From assembly GCA_963761435.1 (NCBI GenBank), contig CAVXHJ010000010.1, positions 930,001 to 994,000 of the forward strand: a stretch of 64,000 nt of DNA. Reading direction: 5' to 3'. The DNA comes from Roseiarcus sp963761435 (GTDB lineage Bacteria > Pseudomonadota > Alphaproteobacteria > Rhizobiales > Beijerinckiaceae). Shown in pieces: positions 48,499 through 57,838 of the stretch. The notes below the pieces were generated by a model, which did not search any database, was not told the DNA's origin, and was given only the letters and a program-made list of their open reading frames with translations. The first letter of the stretch is position 1; every line of letters starts with the position of its first letter. Position numbers and translations under genes: made by a program.

Positions 48499-49977
48499 TC
48501 AGGACTTGGCGCCGAGATAGTCGGCGAGCGTCGCGCGCACGCCCTTCGTCCACAGCGATGTGAGCGCGTCGGAGAAGGCGGCGACATAGGCCGGGTTCTT
48601 GGCGAGATCGCCGAAGATGTCGCCCATCGCCAGCCAAGCTTTCGGATCGCCGCGGGCGGCCTTCGCCGCCGCTTGCAGGCGGCCCCAGTTCGGATCGTTG
48701 GGCGGGATCGGCTTGCCGCTCTCCGACTCGCCGTAGCAGTAGCGGCACCAGAGCGCCGAGCAAAGCGCAAGGCCCTTCGCGCTCGCGCCCGCCTTCAGCC
48801 GGTCGCGCGCGGTCGGGAGAATGAATTTCGGCTGGCGGTTCGAGCCATCGAGGCAGAGGCGCGTGATTGTGTCGCCGATCTTCGGGTTGGCGAAACGTTC
48901 CCCCACCTTCTTGCGATAGGATTCGAGTGTGACGCCTGGCGGGGGCGGGACGGTGGGAATGATCTCGCGCCTGGTCAGCGTTTCGAGGAACTCGGCGATC
49001 TGCCTGTCCTCCATCGCCTCGTGGACGAAATGAACGTCGAGAAGGCCGGCGGGATAGGCGATCGCCGCGTGCCCGCCGTTGAGAATCCTGATCTTCATGA
49101 ACTCGTAGGGCGCGACATCGCCGGTGAAGGTGACGCCGACCCTGTCGAGCGCAGGGCGGCCGGACGTGAACTTGTCCTCCACCACCCATTGCTTGAACTC
49201 CTCGCAGAAGACCGGCCAATTGTCCTCGACGGCCCATTGGTCCTTGAGGATCGCGCGCTCCCGGTCGGTGGTCGCCGGCGTGATGCGATCAACCATGCCG
49301 TTGGGAAACGCGACGTTTCCACGAATCCACGTGGCCAGAGCAGGATCTGACAGCTCGGCCAGTCCGACGACGGCGTTTTCCGTGACGTGGCCATTGCCGG
49401 GAAGATTGTCGCAGGACATCACCGTGTAAGGCGCGACGCCCGCCGCGCGTCGCTTTCTGAGCCCGGCGACGATGAGGCCGAAGGCCGTCCTTGGCGCGTC
49501 AGGGCTCTTGCCGTCGGCGACGATGTCGGGATGGCCGGGATCGAAATGCTGCGTGGCCGGAGACACGTAATAACCGCCTTCCGTGACGGTCAGCGAAACG
49601 ATGCGGATCCTGGGATCGGTCAGCATGGCGAGGTTGGCGGCGACATCGAACGGCTTGACGAAATCGATCATCGCCCCCGTCACATGCGCGGCGCTCGACC
49701 CGGCTTCCTGCTCGACGACAGTGGTGAACCAGTCCTGCGCCTTGAGCTTCTCGCGCATCGCGATGTCCGGTTCGCGGACGCCCGCGCCGACGATCGCCCA
49801 GTCGTGGTCGGTTCCGGAATTGAACAGATCGTCGAGATAGACGGCCTGGTGGGCGCGATGAAAGTTGCCGACGCCGATGTGGAAGATGCCGGGCTTGAGG
49901 TCGGAGCGCTTGTATTTCGGAACGCCGACCGTCTTCGGCAGGCTCGATAGGGTCGTCGAAGACAGTTTCACGCTCAT
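48499..49977 (-). CDS. Mannitol dehydrogenase family protein
   Basis: The 492-residue long-chain polyol dehydrogenase is related to mannitol 2-dehydrogenase (MtlK) and oxidises a hexitol or pentitol at C2 with NAD. Motifs: GIFHIGVGNFHRAHQAVYLDDLF (Rossmann), VTEGGYYV, SCDNLPGNG, VAFPNGMVDRITPAT and the C-terminal KIRILNGGHAAIAYPAGLLD with the catalytic lysine near KIRILNGGH. It follows the transporter ATPase by 65 bp. In Rhodobacter sphaeroides the smo operon has the same transporter plus MtlK order. Confidence 0.88.
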   Translation of the reverse strand: MSVKLSSTTLSSLPKTVGVPKYKRSDLKPGIFHIGVGNFHRAHQAVYLDDLFNSGTDHDWAIVGAGVREPDIAMREKLKAQDWFTTVVEQEAGSSAAHVTGAMIDFVKPFDVAANLAMLTDPRIRIVSLTVTEGGYYVSPATQHFDPGHPDIVADGKSPDAPRTAFGLIVAGLRKRRAAGVAPYTVMSCDNLPGNGHVTENAVVGLAELSDPALATWIRGNVAFPNGMVDRITPATTDRERAILKDQWAVEDNWPVFCEEFKQWVVEDKFTSGRPALDRVGVTFTGDVAPYEFMKIRILNGGHAAIAYPAGLLDVHFVHEAMEDRQIAEFLETLTRREIIPTVPPPPGVTLESYRKKVGERFANPKIGDTITRLCLDGSNRQPKFILPTARDRLKAGASAKGLALCSALWCRYCYGESESGKPIPPNDPNWGRLQAAAKAARGDPKAWLAMGDIFGDLAKNPAYVAAFSDALTSLWTKGVRATLADYLGAKS

Positions 49978-50042
49978 CTCGTCACCCTCGTCGCGACGCC
50001 CGCCCGCAACCAGCCCGGGAATTCTTGGGCCGAGCGCCGCCC

Positions 50043-51044
50043 TCAGGCGATGCGCCGCCCGTCCTTGTCGAAACGATGCAGATGCGCTTCGCGCGGGGTG
50101 ACGAAGATGCTCTGGCCCGGCTTCAGCGGAGCTTCGCCTTCCAGACGCAGGGTGAGGGGTCCGATGCCTTCGCCTTCCGCGTAAACAAAGGTATCGGAGC
50201 CGAGGTGCTCGGTGAGGCGCACCTTCGCCGGCCATTCGCCCGCAGTGGTGGATATATCCGCGTGCTCGGGACGGATGCCGATGGTCTCGGCCCCCCGCTT
50301 GGCCGCCGGCGCGCCCTTGATCAGGTTCATGGTCGGCGAGCCGATGAAGCCGGCGACGAAAAGGCCATTGGGCTTGTTGTAGAGCTCGAGCGGCGAGCCG
50401 ACCTGCGCGACCGAGCCGCGGTCGAGCACGACGATCTTGTCGGCCATGGTCATCGCCTCGACCTGATCGTGGGTCACATAGATCATCGTCGTCTTGAGCG
50501 CTTCGTGAAGCTCGCCGATCTCGATACGCATCTGAACACGCAGCGCGGCGTCGAGATTGGAGAGCGGCTCGTCGAACAGGAACGCCTTCGGCTCGCGCAC
50601 GATCGCGCGTCCGATGGCGACGCGCTGGCGCTGCCCGCCGGAAAGCTGGCGTGGCTTGCGATCGAGATAATCGGTCAGGTTCAGGGTCGACGCCGCCTTC
50701 TTGACCTTCTGCTCGATGACGTCGGCGCTCTGACCCGCCATCTTGAGGGCGAAAGCGATGTTGCCGCGCACGCTCATGTGCGGATAGAGCGCATAGGACT
50801 GGAAGACCATCGCGAGGCCGCGCTGCGCGGGGCCGACATTGGTCATATCCTTGGCGTCGATCAGCACCTGTCCCGAGGAGACGTCCTCGAGACCCGCGAT
50901 GAGCCGCAGAAGCGTCGACTTTCCACAGCCCGACGGCCCAACGAACACCGCGAACTCGCCGTTCTCGATATTGAGATCGACGCCGTTGATCACGCTGACC
51001 GGGCCGAACTCCTTGCGCACGGACTTCAGTTGGATGCTGCCCAT
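50043..51044 (-). CDS. Sugar ABC transporter ATP-binding protein (UgpC/MalK/SmoK type)
   Basis: The 333-residue ATPase has Walker A GPSGCGKST (near residue 37), Q-loop, signature LSGGQRQRVA, Walker B FLFDEPLSN and the H-loop YVTHDQ. A C-terminal OB/TOBE regulatory domain of the MalK type follows (GIRPEHADI, LTEHLGSDTF). It powers the two permeases just upstream. It is the only ATPase in the locus. Confidence 0.92.
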   Translation of the reverse strand: MGSIQLKSVRKEFGPVSVINGVDLNIENGEFAVFVGPSGCGKSTLLRLIAGLEDVSSGQVLIDAKDMTNVGPAQRGLAMVFQSYALYPHMSVRGNIAFALKMAGQSADVIEQKVKKAASTLNLTDYLDRKPRQLSGGQRQRVAIGRAIVREPKAFLFDEPLSNLDAALRVQMRIEIGELHEALKTTMIYVTHDQVEAMTMADKIVVLDRGSVAQVGSPLELYNKPNGLFVAGFIGSPTMNLIKGAPAAKRGAETIGIRPEHADISTTAGEWPAKVRLTEHLGSDTFVYAEGEGIGPLTLRLEGEAPLKPGQSIFVTPREAHLHRFDKDGRRIA

Positions 51045-51068
51045 GGGTGCTTTTCCCTCAATTCCGAA

Positions 51069-51899
51069 TCACTTCACCGCGCCGAACGTCAGGCCACGGA
51101 CCAGTTGTTTCTGCGAGAACCAGCCAAGAATGAGAATGGGCGCGATGGCAAGCGTCGAGGCCGCCGAAAGCTTGGCCCAGAAGTACCCTTCCGGCGCGGA
51201 GTATGAGGCGATGAAAGCCGTCAGAGGGGCCGCGTTCGAGGTCGCCAGATTGAGGGTCCAGAAGGCTTCGTTCCACGACAGGATGATCGCCAGCAACATC
51301 GTCGACGCGATGCCCGGGACCGCCATCGGCGTAAGCACGTAGACGATCTCGTTCATGAGCGACGCGCCGTCCATCCGCGCCGCCTCGAGGATGTCGTTCG
51401 GGATTTCCTTGAAGTAGGTGTAGAGCATCCAGATCAGGAGCGGCAGGTTGATGAGCATGAGTACGAGGCCAATCCCCAACAGGCTGTCAAGCAGACCCAG
51501 GCTCTTGAACACGAGGTAGATCGGCACGAGCACGCCGACGGCGGGCATCATCTTGGTGGAGAGCATCCACATCAGGAGGTCCTTGGTGCGCTTCCCGGGC
51601 GCGAAAGCCATCGACCACGCGGCCGGAACAGCGAAGATAAGGCCGACGATGTTCGCGCCGATCGAGAGCACGATCGAATTGAAGGCAAAATGCAGATAGT
51701 TCGAACGCTGTTGCACTTCGACATAATTCTCGAGCGTCCAGTTGAAGAACAGGAACTTCGGCGGCATGGCGATGGCGTCGAGTTCGCTCTTGAAACTGGT
51801 CAGAATCGTCCACAGGATCGGGAAGAAGATGATGAACGCTACGATCCAGGCGAGGATCGATACCCTGATGCGCTGGCCGGTAGTCTGTCGCAACGCCAT
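51069..51899 (-). CDS. Carbohydrate ABC transporter permease (MalG-like)
   Basis: The 276-residue permease has six predicted helices (first VSILAWIVAFIIFFPILWTILTSF) and the EAA coupling loop EAARMDGASLMNEIVYVLTPMAVPG, which contacts the ATPase. It is the second permease, MalG-like by length and position, three bases after its partner's stop. It belongs to the CUT1 subfamily. Confidence 0.92.
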   Translation of the reverse strand: MALRQTTGQRIRVSILAWIVAFIIFFPILWTILTSFKSELDAIAMPPKFLFFNWTLENYVEVQQRSNYLHFAFNSIVLSIGANIVGLIFAVPAAWSMAFAPGKRTKDLLMWMLSTKMMPAVGVLVPIYLVFKSLGLLDSLLGIGLVLMLINLPLLIWMLYTYFKEIPNDILEAARMDGASLMNEIVYVLTPMAVPGIASTMLLAIILSWNEAFWTLNLATSNAAPLTAFIASYSAPEGYFWAKLSAASTLAIAPILILGWFSQKQLVRGLTFGAVK

Positions 51900-51902
51900 C
51901 GT

Positions 51903-52776
51903 TCAGCCCTCCAGGTTCCTGCCGATGATGCGCATCAGGAAGAACGCGACAATGTTTGCGAGGATGACGGCGACGATGCCGCCCGCGGACGCGCTGCCGA
52001 CGTCGAAGTTGAGCAGCGCCTGTTTATAGACGAGGAACGGGATGTTGGTCGTCGCCACCCCCGGCCCGCCGGAGGTTGTGACGTAAATCTCCGCGAACAC
52101 GCTGAGCAGGAAGATCGTCTCGATCAGGATGACGACCGTGATCGCGCGCGAGATATGCGGCAGAACGATGTAGAAGAAGTAGGAGAACGGACCGGCGCCG
52201 TCGAGCGCGGAGGCTTCCTTCTGCTCCTCGTCAAGCGATTGCAGCGCAGTCAAGAGGATGAGGCTCGCAAACGGCAGCCATTCCCAGGACACGACGATGA
52301 CCACCGACAGCATCGGCCAGTTGGTGAACCAGACGATCGGCTGGAAGCCCAGCGACTTCGCGATCCAGGCGAAGAAGCCCGAAGTCGGGGTTCATCAACA
52401 GGTTCTTCCACACCAGGGCGCTGACCGTCGGCATGACGAAGAACGGCGCGATCACCATGAGACGCAGGACGTTCAGCCCGTACACCGGCTGATCCATCAG
52501 AAGTGCAACGAGGATGCCGCCGCAGACGCTGATGACGAGCACCGAGACGACGAGAACCAGCGTGTTGACGAGAGCGGCGATGAAATCCGGGTCGGTGAGG
52601 AACGCTGTGTAGTTCTGCAGGCCGACGAAGCCGACATTGTCCGGATCGAGTAAGCTGTAGCGCAGCGTCGAGAAATAGAGCGTCATCACCAGCGGCACGA
52701 TCATCCAAATGAAGAGGATGATCACCGATGGGGAGACGAGAGCTCGACCCGCTGTCGCCGTTTGCTGCGTCGCCAT
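51903..52776 (-). CDS. Sugar ABC transporter permease (MalF-like; frameshift near 52378)
   Basis: This CUT1 permease has six helices and the EAA loop EASALDGAGPFSYFFYIVLPHISRA. It starts MATQQTATAGRALVSPSVIILFIWMIVPL. After NPDF the frame shifts at the CCC run 52378-52380 (GGG on the coding strand). Removing one base gives FGFFAWIAKSLGFQPIVW, joining both halves into 290 residues, normal for this family. Without repair the protein would lose its last three helices and the coupling loop. Confidence 0.88.
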
Positions 52777-52922
52777 CCTTGCCGCCTCCCTCCCCGGTTT
52801 CCCGCGCCGACCGCCCTAAGGGTTCGCCGACGCAGGCTTTTGTCGCGGATCGTCTCCCGGCTCTACCGGGCCGCTGCGAGACATAATGCGAGTTCTTCGC
52901 TCGGTTCTCTACCTCCCCCTAT

Positions 52923-52946
52923 CCCCTTTCCGCGAACGGAAAGGGG
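52923..52946. promoter_or_regulatory. Stem-loop between binding-protein and permease genes
   Basis: CCCCTTTCCG and CGGAAAGGGG form a perfect 10-bp stem around a CGAA tetraloop. It lies in the 238-bp gap between the binding protein gene and the first permease gene. There is no T-run after it in the minus direction, so it is more likely an mRNA-stabilising or partial-terminator element. Such elements keep binding-protein transcripts abundant, as seen in the malE-malF gap. Confidence 0.6.
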
Positions 52947-53014
52947 GCGGGACGGGGAGGAACGTCCCTAAGGCCGCCCCGCGCGAAACTCTCGCGAGGC
53001 GAATTCCTGCGGGC

Positions 53015-54329
53015 TTACTTGATGTAGCCGGCCTTCTTCATCGCAGCCGTGGTCGAAGCTTGAGCCTTCGCGAGCGCGTCGTCGATGCTCATCGTCCCGG
53101 CGAGCGCGGCGGAGAAGTCCTGCCCGACGTCGGTGCCGATGCCCTGGAACTCGGGGATCGCGACGAACTGGACGCCGGTATAGGGAACCGGCTTCACCGT
53201 CGGTTTCGTTGGATCGGCGGAGTTGATAAACTCGAGCGTCATCTCCGCGAAGGGCGCAGCTTTCAGATAGTCCGGGTTCTTGTAAAGCGAGGTCCGGGTG
53301 CCCGGAGGGACGCTCCCCCAGCCCAACTTCGAAGCCACGAGCTCGTCGTAGTGCTTATCGGTGGCCCACGAAATGAACTTTTGCGCGGCGTCGGCGTTCT
53401 TCGTGCCGGCTGGAATGCCAAGCGACCAAGCCCAAAGCCAATTGCCTCGCTTGCCAAGGCCGTTGTCAGGCGCGAGCGCATAGCCGACCTTGCCCGCAAC
53501 CTTCGAAATCCTTGCCGCCAATAAGCCCGGCGGCGACGGTGGCGTCGATCCACATGCCGCATTTGCCGCCGTCGAAGAGGGCGAGGTTCTCATTGAAGCC
53601 ATTCGACGAGGCGCCGGGCGGGCCATCGGCCTTCATCAGCGGAACATAGTAGTCGAGCGTCGCTTTCCATTCCGGCGAATTGAACTGCGGCTCCCATTTC
53701 TCGTCGAACCACCGCGCGCCGAACGAATTGGAGGTCGCGGTCAGGAAGGCCATGTTCTCGCCCCAGCCGGGCTTCCCTCGCAGGCAGATGCCATAAACGC
53801 CGGCGGCCTTGTCGGTCATCTTGTCGGCCGCCTGCTTGATGAACTCCCAGGTCGGCTTCTCCGGCATCTTGAGGCCGGCTTTCTCCATCAGGTCGGTACG
53901 GTACATGACGAAGGAGCTCTCGCCATAGAAGGGCGCTGCGTAAAGCTTGCCGTCGTAGGAGAGACCAGCCCGAATCGCAGGGATCAGGTCGTCGGCGTCG
54001 TAATCGGCGCCGAGCTTGTCGAGCGGCACGAGCCAATTCTTCTTGGCCCAGATCGGAACTTCGTAGGTGCCGATGGTTATCACGTCGAACTGGCCGCCCT
54101 TGGTGGCGATGTCGGTCGTCACTTTCTGGCGCAGAACGTTCTCCTCGAGCGTCACCCAGTTGAGCTTGATGTCGGGATTGGCCTTGGTGAAATCGTCCGT
54201 CAGCTTCTGCATGTCGATCATATTGCCGTTGTTGACGGTCGCGATCGTCAGCGTTGTCTCCGCGTATGCGGGAAGCGAGAAGCTAGCCAGGGCAACCGCC
54301 CCCAGCACGCCCTTCACGTGAACCTTCAT
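53015..54329 (-). CDS. Sugar/sugar-alcohol ABC transporter substrate-binding protein (frameshift near 53506)
   Basis: A periplasmic CUT1 binding protein with signal peptide MKVHVKGVLGAVALASFSLPAYAE and mature text ETTLTIATVNNGNMIDMQKLTDDFTKANPDIK. It contains DVITIGTYEVPIWAKKNWLVPL and APFYGESSFVMYRTDLMEKAG; the SmoE/MtlE group has this layout. The frame slips at the AAA run 53506-53508 (TTT on the coding strand). Deleting one base reads GGKDSKVAGKVGYALAPDNGLG and restores 437 residues. GAGGAAAC precedes the ATG. It is first in the transporter operon. Confidence 0.88.
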
Positions 54330-54382
54330 AGTGTTTCCTCCGATGAGGCAATGCCGAGCATTGGGCATTTGCCAAGTAAGCG

Positions 54383-54417
54383 GGCGAATATTCGCCATAT
54401 CCACCCGCGCAAGTCAA
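54383..54417 (-). promoter_or_regulatory. Promoter with operator-like palindrome for the polyol transporter operon
   Basis: GGCGAATATTCGCC (54383-54396) is a perfect 14-bp palindrome 54-67 bp upstream of the binding-protein start. On the minus strand TTGACT (54417-54412) lies about 17-18 bp upstream of a weak -10 overlapping the palindrome (GAATAT). This is a natural place for the adjacent SorC regulator to bind. Regulator identity is inference. Confidence 0.55.
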
Positions 54418-54496
54418 TGCGAATTTGGCCGCGACGCTCAAAAACGACGCAGCTTTGATCCAAGTATTTGACGTTTATGGTGTTTTTTCGATGGCT

Positions 54497-55453
54497 TCAA
54501 CGCTGGAGCAAATGCTCGGCCGTCGCCTCGTCGGTGACCAATCCGGAAATCAACCGCCCCGCGAGCGCTCCGCGTATCGGCGCCCGCCGCGACGGCCCCA
54601 TCGCGACGCCTATGACCAGCCGGTTGTCGGCCCGCCGCAGCGGCGCCGAAGCGACCCGCTGGTTCGTGCCTTCGGACAGCACTTTCCCCGCCGAATCGAA
54701 CGCCCAGCCGGTGATCTCGCCGACCGCGCCCGCCTGGCGGAGCGCCTCGGCCTCCTGCCGGGTGATGATCCCGTCCTGCACCAGCGCGCCGGAATCGCCA
54801 ACCGAGCCGACCCCGACGAAACTGACATCGGTGCGCTCGACGAGGGCGAACAGGCTCTTGACCGAGGCGAGGCTCGTGAGCAAGTTCCGCTCCTCGACCG
54901 AGCGCGCAATGACCGGCAGCGGGATCGGATAGTGCGGCGCGCGCACGCTGTCGGACACCCGAATGATGACGTCGTAGAACGACGCCGAGCCGTCGGTCTT
55001 GGTGTTGCCGACGAGCGCGACCAGCTTGTGTTGCGGACATTCCATCGCCGGCAATTGATCGGCGACGGCCCGCATCGTGCGCCCGGTGCCGATGCCGATG
55101 ACGGCCGGCTCGGGCCTCCTCAGCCAGCGCTCGAACTCGGCCGCCGCAACCTGCGCGATTCCGAGCGTCGACGACGTCGAGTCCGGATCGGTCGGGGCGA
55201 CTTCGCAGAAACGCAGATCGTGGCGCAGTTTCAGCGCCGCGGCGAGCTCCATGCAGCGGGCGATCGGATGGTCGAGCCTGACCTTGATCAGCCGCTCGCT
55301 GATCGCCAGCGAAACCAGGCGTTGCGCCGCCTGGCGCGAAATGCCGAGCTTGCGGGCGATCTCGTCCTGGGTGTTGCCGGCGACGTAATAGAGCCACCCG
55401 GCGCGAGCGGCCTCGTCGAGCCTCAGACCGTCGTGATCCGACTTGCGCGGCAT
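54497..55453 (-). CDS. SorC/DeoR-type sugar-binding transcriptional regulator
   Basis: The 318-residue protein has an N-terminal helix-turn-helix (residues about 13-57: YVAGNTQDEIARKLGISRQAAQRLVSLA) and the SorC-family C-terminal sugar-phosphate-binding domain (VIGIGTGRTMRAVADQL, ALVGNTKTDGSASF, FVGVGSVGDSGAL, GEITGWAFDSAGKVL, NRLVIGVAMG). SorC proteins sense a phosphorylated sugar or polyol intermediate. It lies between the kinase-phosphatase gene (4-bp gap) and the transporter operon, so it likely controls both. Confidence 0.9.
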   Translation of the reverse strand: MPRKSDHDGLRLDEAARAGWLYYVAGNTQDEIARKLGISRQAAQRLVSLAISERLIKVRLDHPIARCMELAAALKLRHDLRFCEVAPTDPDSTSSTLGIAQVAAAEFERWLRRPEPAVIGIGTGRTMRAVADQLPAMECPQHKLVALVGNTKTDGSASFYDVIIRVSDSVRAPHYPIPLPVIARSVEERNLLTSLASVKSLFALVERTDVSFVGVGSVGDSGALVQDGIITRQEAEALRQAGAVGEITGWAFDSAGKVLSEGTNQRVASAPLRRADNRLVIGVAMGPSRRAPIRGALAGRLISGLVTDEATAEHLLQR

Positions 55454-55457
55454 GACC

Positions 55458-57764
55458 TCAGCCAGTGTTCGTCGCGCCTGATAGCGCCCGCGCCGCCACG
55501 ATGTCGGGCAGCTTCGTCATGTCGTCGAAGATGAGTTCGGCGCCGGCCGCAGTCAAATCCGCTCCCTCGTCGTGGGGCGAGAAATGGCTCGCGCCGACAA
55601 AACCGAACACCCTCATTCCGGCGGCGCGCGCGGCGGCGACGCCCGCGACGCTGTCCTCGATCACCAGGCAATCTTTCGGCGCGCCGGCCATCGCGCGGGC
55701 CGCGAACAGGAAAAGATCGGGACTGGGTTTTCCCTGCGCGACCTCGGCGGCGGAAAAAATGTTGGGCGCGAACAACGTCTCGTAACCAGTGACCTGGAGT
55801 GCGAAGCTCAGACGTTCGGGCGCGCTCGAAGAAGCGACGCAAACGCGTGTCCGCAAGCCCGCAACGGCCTGCCGCACGCCTTCAATCCCCTTGAGCTCAC
55901 GCGCGAACGTCGACAGAATCTCACGCGCGAGATCGTCGGAAAATCCCTTCGGCAACGGCGCCCCGAGTTCGCTCTCGACCCTGCGCAAGACCGAATCGAG
56001 ACGCAGCCCCAGGAAGCGTTCGCGCGTCTCCTCATCGCTCAAGTGAAGGCCGACTTCGCCCAGCCGGCGACGGGTCACGGCGAGGGCGATCACCTCGCTG
56101 TCGACCAGGACGCCGTCGCAATCGAAAATCACGACTTCGGGCCAACGGGTCTTCAGAGCCAAGCGGCGAATATCCCGCTCGGCCTGTCGCAGGGTCTCGT
56201 GCGCGCGGCGCTTTCGGGCGTGGAACGCCGCGATCGCTCCGCCCGCGGGCTCGGTCCGCTCCGCGATGGTCGACATCGAGTCCATCGCCGAGGCAAGCGT
56301 CCGCCTCCCCGCCGCAACGGCGCCGATCATGGCCGAGCCGAGCAGCACCGGCTCCGCCGTGGCCGGCGCCTCGACCGCCTTGCCGCACACATCGGCGATG
56401 ATCTGGCGGACCAGCGGGCTTTTCGCGGCGCCGCCGCTGACGACGATCGCGTCGAATCGATAGCCGGCCCGCTCGAGCTTGGCGAAAATGTCCGCAAGGC
56501 CGTAGGCGAGACCACAGAGGGCGGCGACATGGAGCTCCTGCAGGCTCGCAGCGTCTTCGCGCAGGTCCATCCCCAAGACCCCGCCGCGCGCCGCCGGATC
56601 GGCCATAGGCGACCGGCTGCCGATGAAGTCAGGCAGGATATGCAGACCTTCGGCGATGAGCGCCGCGGGCGACAGACCGCCCGCGCGGGCGACGATGTCC
56701 CTTTCCAGCGCCGCAAGCGCATGCGGCCCAGCACGCCCCTTGAGTTCGGCGAACGCCGGATGCAGCCGCAACAGATGATCGATCGCCGCGCCGAACGCCG
56801 ACTGGCCTCCGTCGATGAGCCATTGATCGGGAGTCAATGCCGCGAAATGCGGCCCCCACACGCCCTCGACGAACCGCGGTTCGTCCGAGAGCGCCATGCA
56901 GCTCGACGAGGTGCCGAGAATGAGCGCGAGCCGCCGCCGCGGATCGCCGTGCTCGCTGCCGGCGCGTGCGCCGAGCGTGCCTGCGGCGCCGGCGTGGGCG
57001 TCGATGAGCCCGGCGCCGACCGGCGTCCCCTTGCGCAGGGCCATTGCAGCGGCGGCGTCGGCGGTCAATCCATGCCCGAGCGGCGCGCCGGGCGGCGCCG
57101 GGCGAGCGCCGATAAGGGCGTGGTCGTCGTCCTTCAGAAAGCTCAGGCCCACGCCGTCGAAGAATTCGTCCGGCCAACGCTTTTCATGCGCAAGATAGCC
57201 GAACTTGCAGGTCGCCGTGCATGCGGAGCGGGTGAGCGAGCCCGTGGCGCGGAACGACAGGAAATCGGTGAGATCGAACACATGCCCGGCCTTGGCGATC
57301 GTCTCCGGCTTGTGCTTCGCGAGCCATGCGATCTTCGGAGCATGCATCTCTGGCGAGATCTTGCCGCCGACGTAGCGCAGCGTCTCGTGTCCGCTGGCGT
57401 TGATCCGGTCGGCGTCCCCGGCGGCGCGATGGTCCATCCACACGATCACGTCGCGCTCGGGCGCGCCGGTCAGGCTCACCGACAGCGGACGCCGATCGCG
57501 GTCGAGCGCGACCAGCGAGCATGTGGCGTCAAAACCGATGCCGGCGATGGCCTCGGGCGGCAAGCCCGACGCCTCGACCGCCTCCTTGATCGCCGCGGTG
57601 GCCGCCAACCAGATATCGTCAGACGATTGCTCGACGATTTCGCCTGGCTCGCGCCAGATCGCGATCGGACGCCGAGCGCTGGCGATGAGCTGTCCCGCGG
57701 AATCGAAAACGCCGGCCCTCGCGCTCAAGGTCCCGACATCCACTCCAAGATAGGCTTCGCGCAT
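55458..57764 (-). CDS. FGGY carbohydrate kinase fused to HAD phosphatase
   Basis: One 768-residue frame encodes two enzymes. Residues 1 to about 535 are an FGGY-family sugar kinase (GVDVGTLSARAGVFDSAG, GIGFDATCSLVAL, WMDHRAAGDADRIN, ILGTSSSCMALSD, VVSGGAAKSPLVRQIIADV) of the D-ribulokinase-like branch. Residues from about 540 are a HAD phosphatase with FDCDGVLVDSE, VCVASSSAPERL, KPSPDLFLFA and VIEDSVAGVAAA, beta-phosphoglucomutase-like. Joining a kinase and a phosphatase is unusual. Single-base indels are frequent in this sequence, so an artefactual fusion of two adjacent genes cannot be excluded. The ATG at 57764 (MREAYLGVDVG) is the kinase start. Confidence 0.82.
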   Translation of the reverse strand: MREAYLGVDVGTLSARAGVFDSAGQLIASARRPIAIWREPGEIVEQSSDDIWLAATAAIKEAVEASGLPPEAIAGIGFDATCSLVALDRDRRPLSVSLTGAPERDVIVWMDHRAAGDADRINASGHETLRYVGGKISPEMHAPKIAWLAKHKPETIAKAGHVFDLTDFLSFRATGSLTRSACTATCKFGYLAHEKRWPDEFFDGVGLSFLKDDDHALIGARPAPPGAPLGHGLTADAAAAMALRKGTPVGAGLIDAHAGAAGTLGARAGSEHGDPRRRLALILGTSSSCMALSDEPRFVEGVWGPHFAALTPDQWLIDGGQSAFGAAIDHLLRLHPAFAELKGRAGPHALAALERDIVARAGGLSPAALIAEGLHILPDFIGSRSPMADPAARGGVLGMDLREDAASLQELHVAALCGLAYGLADIFAKLERAGYRFDAIVVSGGAAKSPLVRQIIADVCGKAVEAPATAEPVLLGSAMIGAVAAGRRTLASAMDSMSTIAERTEPAGGAIAAFHARKRRAHETLRQAERDIRRLALKTRWPEVVIFDCDGVLVDSEVIALAVTRRRLGEVGLHLSDEETRERFLGLRLDSVLRRVESELGAPLPKGFSDDLAREILSTFARELKGIEGVRQAVAGLRTRVCVASSSAPERLSFALQVTGYETLFAPNIFSAAEVAQGKPSPDLFLFAARAMAGAPKDCLVIEDSVAGVAAARAAGMRVFGFVGASHFSPHDEGADLTAAGAELIFDDMTKLPDIVAARALSGATNTG

Positions 57765-57838
57765 GGCGCTCCCGGCGTCGCTTGCGGCGGGAGACTTCTC
57801 CCTTTCGCGCGCCGCTGGCAAGCGAGGAAGCGCCGGCG

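Noticed and set aside
53490..54458. A 322-residue plus-strand frame opposite the sugar-binding protein
   Set aside because: It is antisense to a gene with a clear signal peptide and family motifs and has no motif of its own.
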